Positions 17,529 to 26,019 of a stretch of 64,000 nt of DNA are shown here, in pieces (the stretch's first letter is position 1; each line of letters begins with the position of its first letter). Under the pieces are notes generated by a model, which saw only the letters and a list, made by a program, of their open reading frames with translations, made no database searches and was not told the DNA's origin. Where the stretch lies: contig NC_013939.1 of NCBI RefSeq assembly GCF_000010985.1, positions 1,641,501 to 1,705,500 of the forward strand. Direction: 5' to 3'. A program made the position numbers and the translations under genes. This DNA is from Deferribacter desulfuricans SSM1 (GTDB lineage Bacteria > Chrysiogenota > Deferribacteres > Deferribacterales > Deferribacteraceae).

Positions 17529-18662
17529 TTATGAACATTGTTTTACAAACAAATTAGCAAATAAAATCATAGCTGCGAGAAAAAAAAGAACTACAAACCA
17601 ACCAAAATGTCTGTAAATATAAACTGCCAAATAAGACCCAATACTTCCTCCCGTATAATAAAAGGAAACATACAGACCATTAACAACACCCTTATTTTCC
17701 ATAGCAAGCCTATTTAGATAGCCAGAAAGTGTAGAGTGCACTGTAAACATCCCACCACAAAAAAGAAACATACCTAAAAATAATAACACAACAGAATTAA
17801 AGGACATAACAAACAGTGACACCAAATATATTGTTAAACCAATAATTACTAATAATTTTGCAGAATTATTTAATTTTTTCAATATCTTAACATTGTTTAA
17901 AGATATCAATACTCCAAGCATATAACCAGAATACATAATTCCTGTTTTAAACTCAGTTACTTTAGAAGAAACAGTAAACATCCTAAATGGCAAAATATTT
18001 AAAAATCCTGCAAAAACAAAAAATGTGAAAAAAATAGTCAAATAGCAAAATAAAAACTCTTTTTTCTTAAGTATATTTTTGGCCATATCAAGTTTCAATT
18101 TGCTTACATTTAACCTATCATCTTTCTCCAGTTGTAAAATCAAAAGCAATGAAATTAATAAAGTGAAGAATAGGAATAAAAAAACATATCTCCAACCAAA
18201 ATATGTGGAAATAAAACCAGAAACAAGCCTACCAGAAAACCCACCAACAATAGTACTTGCTATATAAAATGCCATAACCCTTTGAACATTCTCTTTAGAA
18301 GTACTGATAGAGATATATGTCATCAAGCCTGTTAAAATAGCAGGTAAAACTAAACCGTTTAACAATCTAATTAGTAAAAACAGTGTAAAATTATGAGTAA
18401 AATAAACAACAACTTCACTCAACGCCAAAATTGTAAAAGACAATGATATTACAACCTTTGCAGAAAATTTTTCTAGTATATACCCATAAAAAAGTGGTGC
18501 AAGTGCAAGTGGAATAAGCGTTACGGTAATAAGAAGTGAAGCAGCATCCTTTGTAACATTAAAATCTTTTGCAATTACTGGAAGCAAAGGCTGCGGAGCA
18601 TAAAGAGCAGAAAAGACCATTATTGTGGAAAAAGCAATTATAAAAAGGTATTTTTTACTCAT
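17529..18662 (-). CDS. MFS transporter (YnfM-like efflux type)
   Basis: 377 residues with about 12 predicted membrane helices. The N-terminus (FSALYAPQPLLPVIAKDF) and the loop 2-3 region (YGYILEKFSAKVV) are those of the major facilitator superfamily drug/proton antiporter type, closest in feel to YnfM. Its substrate is unknown. The start codon is only 11 bp from the large composite repeat, and no clear RBS is seen. A TATAAT lies 3 bp before the ATG (GATATAATGATATG), so the promoter may come partly from the repeat or the start may be misassigned. Confidence 0.75.
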   Translation of the reverse strand: MSKKYLFIIAFSTIMVFSALYAPQPLLPVIAKDFNVTKDAASLLITVTLIPLALAPLFYGYILEKFSAKVVISLSFTILALSEVVVYFTHNFTLFLLIRLLNGLVLPAILTGLMTYISISTSKENVQRVMAFYIASTIVGGFSGRLVSGFISTYFGWRYVFLFLFFTLLISLLLILQLEKDDRLNVSKLKLDMAKNILKKKEFLFCYLTIFFTFFVFAGFLNILPFRMFTVSSKVTEFKTGIMYSGYMLGVLISLNNVKILKKLNNSAKLLVIIGLTIYLVSLFVMSFNSVVLLFLGMFLFCGGMFTVHSTLSGYLNRLAMENKGVVNGLYVSFYYTGGSIGSYLAVYIYRHFGWFVVLFFLAAMILFANLFVKQCS

Positions 18663-18673
18663 ATCATTATATC

Positions 18674-18911
18674 AAAAGAGATTGCTTGCCCACCATATTT
18701 AGATTGCTTCGGCAACTTTTGTTGCCTCACAATGTCTGGAAATTGCCGTCATTGCGAACGAAGTGAAGCAATCTCTAAACCTATTATCTCACGAGAGATT
18801 GCTTCGTCGCTACGTTCTTCGCAATGACTTTGTGGGAACGTCATTTCGAAAATTACCGAAGCAATCTAAGTCAATGTTTTTTAACCAAAATTTGGGCAAG
18901 CAATCTCTTTT
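18674..18911. repeat. Dispersed palindromic repeat, copy 2: nested double inverted composite
   Basis: Two core units in opposite orientation (18701-18774 and 18796-18867) lie inside an outer perfect 19-bp inverted repeat, AAAAGAGATTGCTTGCCCA at 18674-18692 and its complement at 18893-18911. It fills the gap between the MFS gene start and the argG end. The usual GAGG...TTGCACAATA ends are missing. Confidence 0.85.
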
Positions 18912-18922
18912 AAGCATTTATC

Positions 18923-20134
18923 TTACTTATCTCTTCTTCTTGCATTTGCAATTAATGGTAAAGAGTTCAATTTTATAAAACCTGTTGCATCAGCCTGATT
19001 ATAAGCACCTTTATCATCATCCATAGACACAAGCATCTGATCATAAAGTGAATATTTAGATTCTCTACTCACAATTGTTATATTCCCTTTGTAAAGCTCT
19101 ACTTTTACTTTACCCGTAACATACTTTTGAGACTCCTCCACAAAGGCTCTCAGGCAATCCATCTCACTGCTAAACCAATACCCAGCATAAACAAGATAAG
19201 CAAATCTTGGCATAAGCATATCTTTTAAATTAATAAGACTCCCTTCAAGTGTCAAACCTTCAAGGTCTCTATGAGCAGCCATCAAAATTGTTCCACCAGG
19301 GGTTTCATAAACACCCCTTGACTTCATCCCCACATATCTACTTTCAACTATATCTATCCTTCCAATCCCATGTCTGCCTCCAATCTCATTTAAAGTCTGA
19401 AGCAATTTTGCTGGAGACAGTTTTTCACCATTTACTGCTACAGGTTCACCTTTTTCAAATTCAATTTCCACTTCTTCTGGTGTATCAGACGCATTTTTGG
19501 GATCAACTGTTAGTTCAAACATATCCTCAGGTGGTCTTTTTGCTGGATCTTCTAAAATACCAGCTTCAAAACTGATATGCATAAGGTTTTCATCACTACT
19601 CCAAGGTTTATCTTTTGTTGCTTTAACAGGAATTCCATATTTAGCAGCAAAATCAATAGCTTCTTGACGCCCTTTTATCACATTGAAAAATTCTGGAATT
19701 CTCCATGGAGCAATAACTTTTAAATCTGGAGCAAGGGCAGCAACAGAAAGCTCAAATCTCACCTGGTCGTTACCTTTACCTGTTGCACCATGAGCTACAT
19801 ATTTTGCCCCTGTTTTCCTTGCGATATCCACCATCCCTTTAGCAATTACTGGTCTTGCAAGAGAAGTACCTAAAAGGTATCTACCTTCATAAACTGCATT
19901 GAATTTTATTGAAGTATAAACATAGTTTTTAACAAATTCATCCTTTAAATCTACTATATAAAACTCCTTTGCTCCCGACTTATAAGCCTTTTCTTCAAGA
20001 GCTTCTAAATCGTCCCTTTGACCTAAATCTGCCACATATGCAACCACATCATAACCTTGCAAATCAAGCCATTTTAAAATTACAGAGGTATCAAGACCTC
20101 CAGAATAAGCTAAAACTACTTTTTCTCTACTCAT
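18923..20134 (-). CDS. argG: Argininosuccinate synthase
   Basis: 403 residues, normal length. It joins citrulline and aspartate with ATP. The ATP-binding AYSGGLDTSVILKWL motif is at residues 9-23, with VAHGATGKGNDQVRFE and the KDKPWSSDENLMHIS region further on. It is the last gene of argD-argF-argG, 20 nt after argF, with AGGAGG before the ATG. The product is cleaved by ArgH, which is not in the window. Confidence 0.97.
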   Translation of the reverse strand: MSREKVVLAYSGGLDTSVILKWLDLQGYDVVAYVADLGQRDDLEALEEKAYKSGAKEFYIVDLKDEFVKNYVYTSIKFNAVYEGRYLLGTSLARPVIAKGMVDIARKTGAKYVAHGATGKGNDQVRFELSVAALAPDLKVIAPWRIPEFFNVIKGRQEAIDFAAKYGIPVKATKDKPWSSDENLMHISFEAGILEDPAKRPPEDMFELTVDPKNASDTPEEVEIEFEKGEPVAVNGEKLSPAKLLQTLNEIGGRHGIGRIDIVESRYVGMKSRGVYETPGGTILMAAHRDLEGLTLEGSLINLKDMLMPRFAYLVYAGYWFSSEMDCLRAFVEESQKYVTGKVKVELYKGNITIVSRESKYSLYDQMLVSMDDDKGAYNQADATGFIKLNSLPLIANARRRDK

Positions 20135-20154
20135 TTTCTATGTTCCTCCTTATC

Positions 20155-21099
20155 TCAATTATCTATCTGTTCAAAAAGCCATTTCATAATAGCTTTTTGA
20201 GCATGAAGTCTATTTTCTGCTTCATCAAAAACTATTGATATTTCTGACTCAAAAACTTCTTCTGTAACTTCCTCACCAAGATGAGCTGGTAAACAGTGCA
20301 TAAAATATGTCCTTTTCCCTGTGGCTTCTAAAAGATTCTTATTAACTTGATAATCAATAAAAATTTTCTTTCTTTCCTCTGCCTCATCTTCAAAACCCAT
20401 ACTTGCCCAAACATCTGTATAAATAAAATCAGCTCCCTTTACAGCTTTAAATGGGTCGTTTGTAATCTCTATTTTTGCACCAGTTTCAGCTGCAATTGTC
20501 TTTGCTTTTTCAACTACATCTTGTAAACACTGATATTTTTCTGGTGTAGCAATAGAAATATCTATCCCAAATTTTGCACAACCAATTAATAAAGAGTGAG
20601 CCATATTATTTCCATCACCTACATAAGCAAGCTTAACACCTTCATATTTACCCATTTTCTCATAAATTGTCATAATATCTGCCATCACCTGACATGGGTG
20701 AAACTCATTTGTAAGGCCATTTATCACAGGCACACTTGCAAATTTAGCAAATTCTTCAATCCTTTCATGCTCAAATGTTCTTATCATAACCATATCCACA
20801 TATCTAGAAAGTGTTCTTGCCGTATCCCTTATACTTTCACCTCTTGCAAGCTGAATATCATTTCTACTCAAAAAGAGTGGGTAGCCCCCCATTTCAGCAA
20901 CACCAACTTCAAAAGAAACCCTTGTTCTTGTAGATGATTTTTCAAAAATTAAAGCTACTTTTTTATTTTCTAAATATTTTCTAAAAATACCATTTTTTCT
21001 TTCTTCCTTTAATTTTATGGCGCTTTCTATCATTTCTTTAAGCTCTTGTGTAGAAAAATCTGCCAAAGTCAAAAAATCTCTTTTCACTTTTACCCCCAT
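20155..21099 (-). CDS. argF: Ornithine carbamoyltransferase, anabolic
   Basis: 314 residues. The carbamoyl-phosphate motif FEKSSTRTRVSFE (about 52-64), the HPCQVMADIMT segment and the ornithine-site HCLPAHLGEEV are intact. It makes citrulline from ornithine and carbamoyl phosphate. The ATG overlaps the argD end by 10 nt with a weak RBS. A GTG four codons in (GGGGG just upstream) would start the protein at KRDFLTLADF and is a plausible alternative. Confidence 0.96.
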   Translation of the reverse strand: MGVKVKRDFLTLADFSTQELKEMIESAIKLKEERKNGIFRKYLENKKVALIFEKSSTRTRVSFEVGVAEMGGYPLFLSRNDIQLARGESIRDTARTLSRYVDMVMIRTFEHERIEEFAKFASVPVINGLTNEFHPCQVMADIMTIYEKMGKYEGVKLAYVGDGNNMAHSLLIGCAKFGIDISIATPEKYQCLQDVVEKAKTIAAETGAKIEITNDPFKAVKGADFIYTDVWASMGFEDEAEERKKIFIDYQVNKNLLEATGKRTYFMHCLPAHLGEEVTEEVFESEISIVFDEAENRLHAQKAIMKWLFEQIDN

Positions 21100-22250
21100 A
21101 GCTTATTAATCACTTTTTCTAACTTTGTAATACCTTCGTCAATTTCCTCTTTTGTAACAGTTAGTGGTGGATACAGCCTCACCACATTATCCCCAGCAGG
21201 CACAGCTAACATAAACTCTTTATGTAGCTCATTTATAAAATCCATATTATTTACATCATTTAGTGCAACACCAAGCATAAGCCCTTCGCCACGGACTTCA
21301 CCTTTTCCACTAAAAATCTCTTTTAATTTAGATTTTAGATATAAACCTTTTTCTTGAACTGATTGTAAAAGCTCATCATCGATTAAGTCCAAAACCTTGT
21401 TTGCTACTGCACAGGCAAGATAATTTCCACCAAATGTGGATGCATGAGTACCAGGTGAAAGGTATTCTGCAAATTGTTCTTTTGCCATCATTGCACCTAT
21501 TGGGACACCATTACCCAACCCTTTTGCCAAAGTAATCACATCAGGAATTACATCATAATGTTGATAAGCAAAAAGTTTACCTGTCCTCCCTATCCCTGTC
21601 TGCACCTCATCAAAAATCAAAAGGATATCAAGCCTATTACACAACTCTCTGACATTTTTTAAATAAGCTATATCAGCTTTCTTTAAACCACCTTCCCCCT
21701 GAATTACCTCTAACATTATCGCAATAACATCACCATCTTTAACCACATTGTATAAACTATCATAATCGTTGTAAGGAACATGCACAAAAAAATCCATTGG
21801 TGGCTCAAACCCTTTTTTCACTTTTTCCTGACCTGTGGCAGAAAGAGTAGCATAAGTCCTGCCATGGAAAGACCCTTCCATCGTAACTATTTTGTATCTG
21901 ACTCCATCATATTTTTTATTCCCATAAATTTTAGCAAGTTTAATAGCAGCTTCATTTGCCTCAGCACCGGAATTACAAAAGAATACTTTTCCGCCAAATC
22001 CTCTTTTTGAAAGTTTTTCAGCTAATTCTTCCTGAGATGAAATTTTATAAAGATTAGAGGTATGCAATAATGTTTTTGCCTGATTGCAAATAACTTCGGC
22101 AATCTCTTTGTTTGCATGCCCCAAATTTGTAACAGCTATACCAGAAGCAAAATCCAAATATCTATTCCCATCTTTATCAAAAAGATATGAACCATCACCT
22201 TTTACAAATTCCAAATCAAAACGGCTATATGTGTTCATCACAAACGACAT
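21090..22250 (-). CDS. argD: Acetylornithine aminotransferase
   Basis: 386 residues, a fold-type I PLP aminotransferase converting N-acetylglutamate semialdehyde to N-acetylornithine. Motifs include FCNSGAEANEAAIKLAK, SFHGRTYATLSATGQ, IFDEVQTGIGRTG and the PLP lysine in TLAKGLGNGVPIGAMM. GGGAGG stands 6 nt before the ATG. It leads the argDFG operon, whose upstream region is occupied by dispersed repeat copy 3. No ARG box was recognised. Confidence 0.95.
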   Translation of the reverse strand: MSFVMNTYSRFDLEFVKGDGSYLFDKDGNRYLDFASGIAVTNLGHANKEIAEVICNQAKTLLHTSNLYKISSQEELAEKLSKRGFGGKVFFCNSGAEANEAAIKLAKIYGNKKYDGVRYKIVTMEGSFHGRTYATLSATGQEKVKKGFEPPMDFFVHVPYNDYDSLYNVVKDGDVIAIMLEVIQGEGGLKKADIAYLKNVRELCNRLDILLIFDEVQTGIGRTGKLFAYQHYDVIPDVITLAKGLGNGVPIGAMMAKEQFAEYLSPGTHASTFGGNYLACAVANKVLDLIDDELLQSVQEKGLYLKSKLKEIFSGKGEVRGEGLMLGVALNDVNNMDFINELHKEFMLAVPAGDNVVRLYPPLTVTKEEIDEGITKLEKVINKLWG

Positions 22251-22279
22251 TACAAACCTCCCAAACTAAAAATCTTTTC

Positions 22280-22569
22280 GAGGCTGTTACAAAACAGTCT
22301 AAGTCTATCAAAATACTACTTATAAGATTGCTTCGTCACTACCACTCCTCGCAATGACTGTGGAATTTGCCATTGCGAGCTTTATGAAGCAATCCTGGTA
22401 AATAATACATCGAGGGTATAGCACAATAATAATTACTCAAACACCTCAGATTGCTTCGCTGACGCTCGCAATGACAGTATTTTTGGGTCATTGCGAGGCA
22501 ACAAAAGTTGCCGAAGCAATCTCTAAACCATATTGATATCAAAAAGTTGATCCATTGTGTAACATCCTC
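22280..22569. repeat. Dispersed palindromic repeat, copies 3a and 3b in tandem
   Basis: A GAGGCTGTTACAAAAC end at 22280 precedes core 3a (22325-22394). A second left end (GAGGGTATAGCACAATAATA, 22412) precedes core 3b (22448-22522), and the right end ATTGTGTAACATCCTC closes at 22569. Unit 3b with both ends is one of the best complete copies (158 bp). The following 22570-22690 is A+T-rich with nothing recognised. Confidence 0.85.
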
Positions 22570-22690
22570 ACATCACCTATTTTACAACACACAGATTTTT
22601 TTATACAATATTTTTTAAAAATAATAAAGCAAAAGTAAACAGAAGGTTAGCCAATATATACCAAAAAATTTAATATTTTCCTATCCACTT

Positions 22691-22846
22691 GAGGGTATTG
22701 CACAGTAATAGCTACTCCATATCCCAGATTGCTTCGCTAATGCTCGCAAAGTCAGCTAGGCAGTCATCGCGAGGAAGCATAAGCTGACGAAGCGATCTCA
22801 TAATTGTGATAATTATCAAGTTGTTAGTCTATTATGCAACTGTTTC
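22691..22846. repeat. Dispersed palindromic repeat, copy 4, overlapping the end of the next gene
   Basis: Left end GAGGGTATTGCACAGTAATA at 22691, core CAGATTGCTTCGC...GACGAAGCGATCTC, right end TATTATGCAACTG. The right end extends into 22832-22846 and so supplies the last codons and TAA stop of the ornithine cyclodeaminase-like gene. Confidence 0.8.
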
Positions 22847-23776
22847 TTTTTTATAAAATATATATGCAGAATATAGATCAAAGCCTGCATTGCCAACGGA
22901 TTTAAAAATTGTTCTTTTATTTTTAAAGTCTTTATTAGAATTTATAACAGCGCCTAAGTTAATAATTTCATCTTCTTTTATCCTACCATTTCTTAAAGCT
23001 AAAATGATATCACCACTCTCTTTTATACAACCCTCTTTGTTATCAGCAAAAACGCTGCAAATTAGATATAAATTTGAATCAATTTCCTGCATATCAGGTT
23101 TAAAAGACCCAATCGCATTGATATGAACATGCTCTTTTAAGTTTAATTTACCACTTTCAAAAAGAGGATGTTTACTATTTGTAGCAGCTATAATAATATC
23201 CGATTCTTCTAACAATCTTAAATTATCTGTTAGAATTATATCCCCTGAAAAATACTGCTTTATTATTGAAACAAAGCGATTAGCTTTATCTTTATTTCGA
23301 TAATAAAGATATATTTTCTCAATTTTCCTCACTGATATAGCTGCCCTAATTTGAGTTTCTGCCTGAGCCCCAGTTCCAAAAACGGATAAAACCTTTGCAT
23401 CATCAGAAGCAAGAATATCGATCGCAGCACCTCCAACTGCACCTGTCCTAAGAGCAGTTAATTTTGCACCTTCAAACATTGCTTCCACAATACCGGTTTT
23501 TCCATCTGCCAAAAAAACAACACCATTAATAACAGGTAGCCCTCTGTTACTGTTTTCGTTGCATACTGCCACATATTTAAAACCAACTTTATCAAGTTTT
23601 TCAGAATAAACAGGCATAAAAAGATATGTGGAATCATGTAATGAGCTTAAAATATGATGTCTGTCTGGAACAATTATATTATGTCTATCCAAATCAAACA
23701 AAGCATCTTTCATGACTTCAATCAATTTTTTCATATTTAATAATTTTTCTAAATCTTCTGCTTTAAATGTTTTCAT
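22832..23776 (-). CDS. Ornithine cyclodeaminase/mu-crystallin family, probable delta1-pyrroline-2-carboxylate reductase
   Basis: 314 residues. The family signature AKLTALRTGAVGGAA (about 104-118) and the nucleotide-binding SVFGTGAQAETQIRA are clear. The family includes ornithine cyclodeaminase, alanine dehydrogenase and NAD(P)H-dependent delta1-pyrroline-2-carboxylate reductases. The gene starts 3 nt after a Thr-type proline racemase family gene whose product would be delta1-pyrroline-2-carboxylate, so reduction of that compound to L-proline is the preferred function. The last codons lie inside a dispersed repeat end. Confidence 0.75.
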   Translation of the reverse strand: MKTFKAEDLEKLLNMKKLIEVMKDALFDLDRHNIIVPDRHHILSSLHDSTYLFMPVYSEKLDKVGFKYVAVCNENSNRGLPVINGVVFLADGKTGIVEAMFEGAKLTALRTGAVGGAAIDILASDDAKVLSVFGTGAQAETQIRAAISVRKIEKIYLYYRNKDKANRFVSIIKQYFSGDIILTDNLRLLEESDIIIAATNSKHPLFESGKLNLKEHVHINAIGSFKPDMQEIDSNLYLICSVFADNKEGCIKESGDIILALRNGRIKEDEIINLGAVINSNKDFKNKRTIFKSVGNAGFDLYSAYIFYKKETVA

Positions 23777-23779
23777 AAT

Positions 23780-24826
23780 TTACCTCATAAAAAAGCCATA
23801 CTTTATTTCATCCTCATTATCCACAAAAAACTCATTTTTGCCTATGATATGTGCTTTACCTTCCACCTCAGGTATGACAGATTTATAGCCATAAAAATCA
23901 ACAACACTATAAATTCTCCCTTTAAATTTAGAACCAACGATACTTTCTACTACAATCTCATCATCTTTTTGAATCTCATTTTTAAAATAGTGAAGAGCCA
24001 TTCTACCACTTACCCCTGTCCCAGTAGGGCTTCTATCAACTTCTCCGTCAGCAAATATACACACATTTTTGCTCACTTTATCTTTCCCATTATTTCCATC
24101 ATAAAATATCACTCCATATAAAAAGCTTAAATCATCATACTCAGGATGTTTAATTTCACATTTATTCATCACAGCCATTTTTATTTTTCTCCCCAAATTT
24201 ATAAGCTGTTGGACATTTTCCTTGTCTAAACTAATATTTAAATTCTTTACATTTACATACGCATAATATGCACCACCAAAGGCAATATCAAAAACAACAT
24301 CCCCTAAACCATCGATATAAACTGAACAATTAGACTTATAAATAAATGAAGGTACATTTCTAAAGTAGTATTTATCAAGTTTACCATCACTAATTTCGGC
24401 AAATGCTGTGACAATACCAGCCGGAGTATCTATTTTTATTTCTGTTATAGGTTCTTTAAAATCAATAAGTTTAAGTTCATATGCAAGTTTTATCAAAGCG
24501 ATAATACCGTGCCCACACATTGTGCTGTACCCTTCATTGTGTAAAAAAATCACTCCAAAATCTACACCTTCTCTATAAGGTGGTAATAAAATTGCTCCAT
24601 ACATGTCGGCGTGCCCTCTTGGCTCCAAAATCACTGTTTCTCTAATATAATCATAGTTCTCTTTCATTATTCGTCTAAATTCCAATACTGAGTTTGCTTT
24701 AATGTCAGGGATACCATCATAAATAACTCTAAGCGGTTCTCCCCCAGTATGTAAATCGATTGTTTTAATAGCTAAGCCTTTATTTTTGTCTATTTTAAAC
24801 TCATCAAACTTTTCTTTACCCCACAT
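23780..24826 (-). CDS. Proline racemase family, predicted trans-3-hydroxy-L-proline dehydratase
   Basis: 348 residues. The first catalytic cysteine is present in STMCGHG (C104). The second catalytic position is Thr in DRSPTGTG (T268). Racemases and 4-hydroxyproline epimerases have Cys at both places, whereas a Cys/Thr pair marks trans-3-hydroxy-L-proline dehydratases. The predicted product, delta1-pyrroline-2-carboxylate, is the substrate expected for the downstream enzyme, giving a two-gene path to proline. GGGAGG precedes the ATG. Family membership is certain, the exact substrate is inferred. Confidence 0.8.
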   Translation of the reverse strand: MWGKEKFDEFKIDKNKGLAIKTIDLHTGGEPLRVIYDGIPDIKANSVLEFRRIMKENYDYIRETVILEPRGHADMYGAILLPPYREGVDFGVIFLHNEGYSTMCGHGIIALIKLAYELKLIDFKEPITEIKIDTPAGIVTAFAEISDGKLDKYYFRNVPSFIYKSNCSVYIDGLGDVVFDIAFGGAYYAYVNVKNLNISLDKENVQQLINLGRKIKMAVMNKCEIKHPEYDDLSFLYGVIFYDGNNGKDKVSKNVCIFADGEVDRSPTGTGVSGRMALHYFKNEIQKDDEIVVESIVGSKFKGRIYSVVDFYGYKSVIPEVEGKAHIIGKNEFFVDNEDEIKYGFFMR

Positions 24827-24929
24827 TTTAAACCTCCCTTATTGATTATAATTCAAGTTTATAACAAATACTTTACATTGGCAAACTTTTTTACTATTAC
24901 TAAAAAACATACTAAACAAGGAGGGTTTG

Positions 24930-25574
24930 ATGGATCATATCAAAAAATGGTTTTATGAAAAAATTGCAAACAAAACAATTGAAGCTTTTACAAAAAATGG
25001 ATTTAAAGCAACTTATTTTGAAACAAAAGAAGAAGCTATTAACCACTTTATAGAAAATGCTAAAAACTATGAATCAATCGGTTTTGGTGGCTCTATAACT
25101 GTAGTAAAAGAATTAAAGTTAGTTGAAGAAGCAAAAAAGCTAAATAAAAAAGTGCTAAATCATGGAGATCCAAATTTAACTCCAGAAGAAAGAAATCAAG
25201 TCAGATTAGCCGAACTCACTTGTGACTTGTTTGTCACATCAACAAATGCATTAACTATCGACGGGAAATTAGTCAATATAGACGGTACAGGAAATAGGGT
25301 AAATGCAATGGCTTTTGGTCCCAAAAAAACTATTATTTACACAGGGATTAACAAGGTTGTTGAAAATGTCGATGACGGAATAAAGAGAATCAAAAATATT
25401 GCATCACCTATGAATGCAAAAAGACTAAATTTTAACACTCCGTGCGCTCAAACAGGTTTCTGCGCTGACTGTAATTCTCCACAAAGAATTTGCAGAATAA
25501 TAACTATAATAGAAAAGAATCCACCTTTATCAGATATTGAAGTTGTAATAATCGGTGAATCATTAGGATTTTAG
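24930..25574 (+). CDS. LUD-domain protein (DUF162, lactate-utilisation-like)
   Basis: 214 residues. The family pattern is seen in the FGGSITVVKEL, NHGDPNLTPEE and LVNIDGTGNRVNAM segments, and a C-terminal cysteine cluster (PCAQTGFCADCNSPQRICR) as in short LUD proteins. LutC-type relatives take part in lactate oxidation, but this short cysteine-bearing class is not well characterised. The ATG at 24930 is preferred over an adjacent TTG because AGGAGGG is then properly spaced. It is monocistronic, ended by a hairpin, and divergent from the hydroxyproline pair. Confidence 0.75.
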   Translation: MDHIKKWFYEKIANKTIEAFTKNGFKATYFETKEEAINHFIENAKNYESIGFGGSITVVKELKLVEEAKKLNKKVLNHGDPNLTPEERNQVRLAELTCDLFVTSTNALTIDGKLVNIDGTGNRVNAMAFGPKKTIIYTGINKVVENVDDGIKRIKNIASPMNAKRLNFNTPCAQTGFCADCNSPQRICRIITIIEKNPPLSDIEVVIIGESLGF

Positions 25575-25576
25575 CT

Positions 25577-25603
25577 AATTTAGGGGGATACCCCCCCTAA
25601 ATT
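25577..25603. terminator. Intrinsic terminator after the LUD gene
   Basis: AATTTAGGGGG pairs with CCCCCTAAATT, followed by ATTTTAAAATTT on the plus strand. Confidence 0.75.
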
Positions 25604-25628
25604 ATTTTAAAATTTGTTAAAATAAAGC

Positions 25629-25656
25629 TTGCTTTAATTATTTTTAAGTGTATATT
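25629..25656 (+). promoter_or_regulatory. Promoter of the cold-shock gene
   Basis: TTGCTT (25629-25634), 16-nt spacer, TATATT (25651-25656). The transcript would carry a leader of roughly 90 nt before the ATG at 25753, typical of cold-shock genes. Confidence 0.6.
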
Positions 25657-25752
25657 GTGCTTAGTTGTTCAGGGCAGTTCGAGAGTTATTCTGGTTTTTC
25701 CAAAGTAATTTCCACTGACAAACAACAAAACAAAATAATACGAGGTATAGTT

Positions 25753-25953
25753 ATGAGAGAAGGAACAGTAAAATGGTTTAACGATTCAAAAGGTTATGGT
25801 TTTATAACCGAGGATAATGGACAGGATGTATTTGTACATCACACATCTATCCAAAAAGATGGATTCAAATCTTTAGCTGAAGGCGAAAGAGTTAAGTTTG
25901 AAGTTGAAAAAAGTCCTAAAGGGCTTGCTGCAATAAATGTAGTATCACTTTAA
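25753..25953 (+). CDS. Cold-shock domain protein
   Basis: 66 residues, a single cold-shock domain. RNP-1 (GYGFITE) and RNP-2 (DVFVHH) motifs are intact, in the order [12 protein letters not shown]...DVFVHHTSI. It binds single-stranded RNA or DNA. The frame is open further upstream to a GTG at 25648, but that codon overlaps the -10 hexamer, and ATG 25753 gives the canonical MxxGTVKWFN start with GAGG nearby, so the shorter form is taken. Confidence 0.95.
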   Translation: MREGTVKWFNDSKGYGFITEDNGQDVFVHHTSIQKDGFKSLAEGERVKFEVEKSPKGLAAINVVSL

Positions 25954-25980
25954 TTAACAAAAATTAATCCTAAAAATTAA

Positions 25981-26006
25981 AAGCCGCTTTTATAGCGGCT
26001 TTTTTG
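25981..26006. terminator. Intrinsic terminator after the cold-shock gene
   Basis: AAGCCGCTTTTATAGCGGCTTTTTTG: AAGCCGCT pairs with AGCGGCTT, followed by T residues. It can also serve nrdG from the other strand. Confidence 0.85.
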
Positions 26007-26019
26007 TTTTCTTTTATAT

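Noticed and set aside
18763-18978. Open frame inside the composite repeat near argG
   Set aside because: Encoded by the palindromic repeat and antisense argG sequence; chance frame.
22339-22542. Open frame inside repeat copy 3
   Set aside because: Residues simply translate the repeat core (CERQRSNLR-like); no RBS or homology.
25648-25752. N-terminal extension of the cold-shock gene from a GTG at 25648
   Set aside because: The GTG overlaps the -10 hexamer of the predicted promoter, and the ATG at 25753 gives the canonical cold-shock start.
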